Source: a bacterium
GTDB taxonomy: Bacteria; Krumholzibacteriota; Krumholzibacteriia; LZORAL124-64-63
Direction of reading: 5' to 3'
Length of the DNA stretch: 5,990 bases
Assembly: GCA_030635025.1 (NCBI GenBank)
Contig: DAOVZQ010000180.1
Coordinates: 1-5,990 of the forward strand
The position numbers and the translations under genes were made by a program. Position 1 is the first letter of the stretch. Every line of letters starts with the position of its first letter. Shown here in pieces: positions 5,031 through 5,990 of this stretch. A model generated the notes under the pieces. That model was not told where the DNA came from and did no database searches. It saw nothing but the letters and a program-made list of their open reading frames with translations.

Positions 5031-5990
5031 ATGCTTGCGATGAATGTATGGGGGAAAAGGGGAATCGTCTTGTCGCTGTTGGCCGTGACGGCGATGTGCT
5101 GGACGGGGACGGCCCTGGCCGAGAGCGACCTCGAGGAATTGCTTGAAGACATGAGCGGGGCCTACGCCGAGGGATACCTGGCGCCGCTGGTCACGGGATT
5201 CGGAATCAACCAGAACAGCGCACTCTATCATACGGCCCATATTCCCGGGACCTCCTTGACCGTCTCGGTGGGTCTGAAGGTCATGGGCGCCAAGCTCGGC
5301 GATGACGACCAGACTTTCAGCAAAGTCAGCCAAGTGACCCTGAACGAGAGTTATGGTTTCTATCCCGGCGATGTCGGGTACAACGAGACGGCTCAGGCCG
5401 TCATGTCCGGTCCCACCGTCTTCGGCAGCGAGGATGATGGCGGCAGGATCGACATCTTCTACCACGGCCTTCCCGTCTATACGGAACTCATGCCCGAGCT
5501 GAGCGGCCTGGTCGAATCGGAGTTCGTGCCCCTGGCCATGCCCCAGGCGTCGATCGGCGGCTTCATGGGCGCCGAAGCCACCTTGCGCTGGCTGCCCGAC
5601 ATCGAGGTGCAGGACGGCATCAAGGTGAAGTTGTGGGGCTTCGGTCTCGCGGCCACCGCCAACTACTGGCTGCCTACGCTGCCCGTTGACGTGAAGGTCG
5701 GTTTCTTCAACCAGAGCCTGGACGTGGGCGACTACGTGGAAACGTCGGCCACCAGTCTGTACATAGCGGCCAGCAAGGATTTCTCCGTGCTGACGGTATA
5801 CGGCGGCCTGGCCAAGGAGTCGTCCAGCATGGATGTCTCCTACACGTATAGCGACACGGGCGATGAGGTCACCTTCTCCAGCGACGGCGTTCAGGAGAAC
5901 CGCATGACCATCGGCGCCACCTTGAATATCGGTCTGAAGATCAACGGCGAGATTGGTATGGGAGACCTGACGTCCTTCTCGGGCGGTCTC
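5031..5990 (+). CDS. Exported DUF6588-like protein, probable outer-membrane barrel (truncated by window end)
   Basis: The frame is open for 320 codons to the last base of the window, so the C-terminus is missing. Residues 1-30 are a classic Sec signal peptide: GKRG charged start, hydrophobic VLSLLAVTAM core, and cleavage after TALA-30. The mature part begins with an acidic helix (ESDLEELLEDM) then YLAPLVTGFGINQNSALYHTA (49-69), GPTVFG (127-132), MPQASIGGFMGAEATLRWLP (170-189) and WGFGLAATANYW. The second half alternates short amphipathic strands with aromatic ends and polar turns, as in beta-barrels: VDVKVGFFNQSL, TSLYIAASKDFSVLTVYGGLAKESS, RMTIGATLNIGLKING. This order fits my memory of the DUF6588 family, whose function is not known to me. 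A porin or lipid-transport-like barrel role is inference. It appears to be a single gene with its own ribosome binding site. Confidence 0.8.
   Translation, partial: MLAMNVWGKRGIVLSLLAVTAMCWTGTALAESDLEELLEDMSGAYAEGYLAPLVTGFGINQNSALYHTAHIPGTSLTVSVGLKVMGAKLGDDDQTFSKVSQVTLNESYGFYPGDVGYNETAQAVMSGPTVFGSEDDGGRIDIFYHGLPVYTELMPELSGLVESEFVPLAMPQASIGGFMGAEATLRWLPDIEVQDGIKVKLWGFGLAATANYWLPTLPVDVKVGFFNQSLDVGDYVETSATSLYIAASKDFSVLTVYGGLAKESSSMDVSYTYSDTGDEVTFSSDGVQENRMTIGATLNIGLKINGEIGMGDLTSFSGGL

Noticed and set aside
4923..5465. - strand frame of 180 codons over the exported protein gene
   Set aside because: It is a shadow of a + strand gene that has a signal peptide, a strong ribosome binding site and an uninterrupted frame to the window end.

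Overview
The window is a GC-rich bacterial chromosomal segment with six protein genes, all on the + strand. It suggests a Gram-negative (diderm) bacterium: there is a Cys-lipidated protein, a signal-peptide-bearing protein that looks like an outer-membrane barrel, and a c-di-GMP enzyme. Shine-Dalgarno sites are strong, and upstream regions carry sigma70-like promoters with a recurring TATC[T/C]TG -10 element. I cannot name the phylum from sequence alone. The gene mix and the DUF6588-like protein would fit a poorly sampled environmental lineage. I see no phage, transposon, CRISPR, tRNA or rRNA signature.

Layout. (1) 1-551: 3' end of a diguanylate cyclase with an intact GGEEF active site and I-site, closed by a 14-bp hairpin terminator at 570-600. 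(2) 662-2485: a complete M3-family oligoendopeptidase F, followed after 4 bases by a small lipoprotein gene (2490-3149) whose ribosome binding site lies inside the end of the peptidase gene; the two form an operon, apparently with its own promoter overlapping the terminator hairpin. (3) 3164-3737: a DtxR/MntR-type metalloregulator with its own consensus promoter and a half-match to a DtxR box at the predicted start of transcription. (4) 3738-4247: a 510-base gap with no convincing gene, but two sigma70-like promoters and several strong hairpins; it may encode a small RNA and/or a long structured leader. (5) 4248-4865: a hypothetical protein, possibly a degenerate zincin. (6) 5031 to the window end: the first 320 codons of a DUF6588-like exported protein.

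The genes do not form one obvious pathway. The one clear functional pair is peptidase plus lipoprotein, linked by position only. The most interesting points are the hybrid iron/manganese-type metal site and the Cys-rich tail of the regulator, the structured gap at 3738-4247, and the possible loss of the zinc-binding motif in the 4248 protein. No complete novel system can be demonstrated here.
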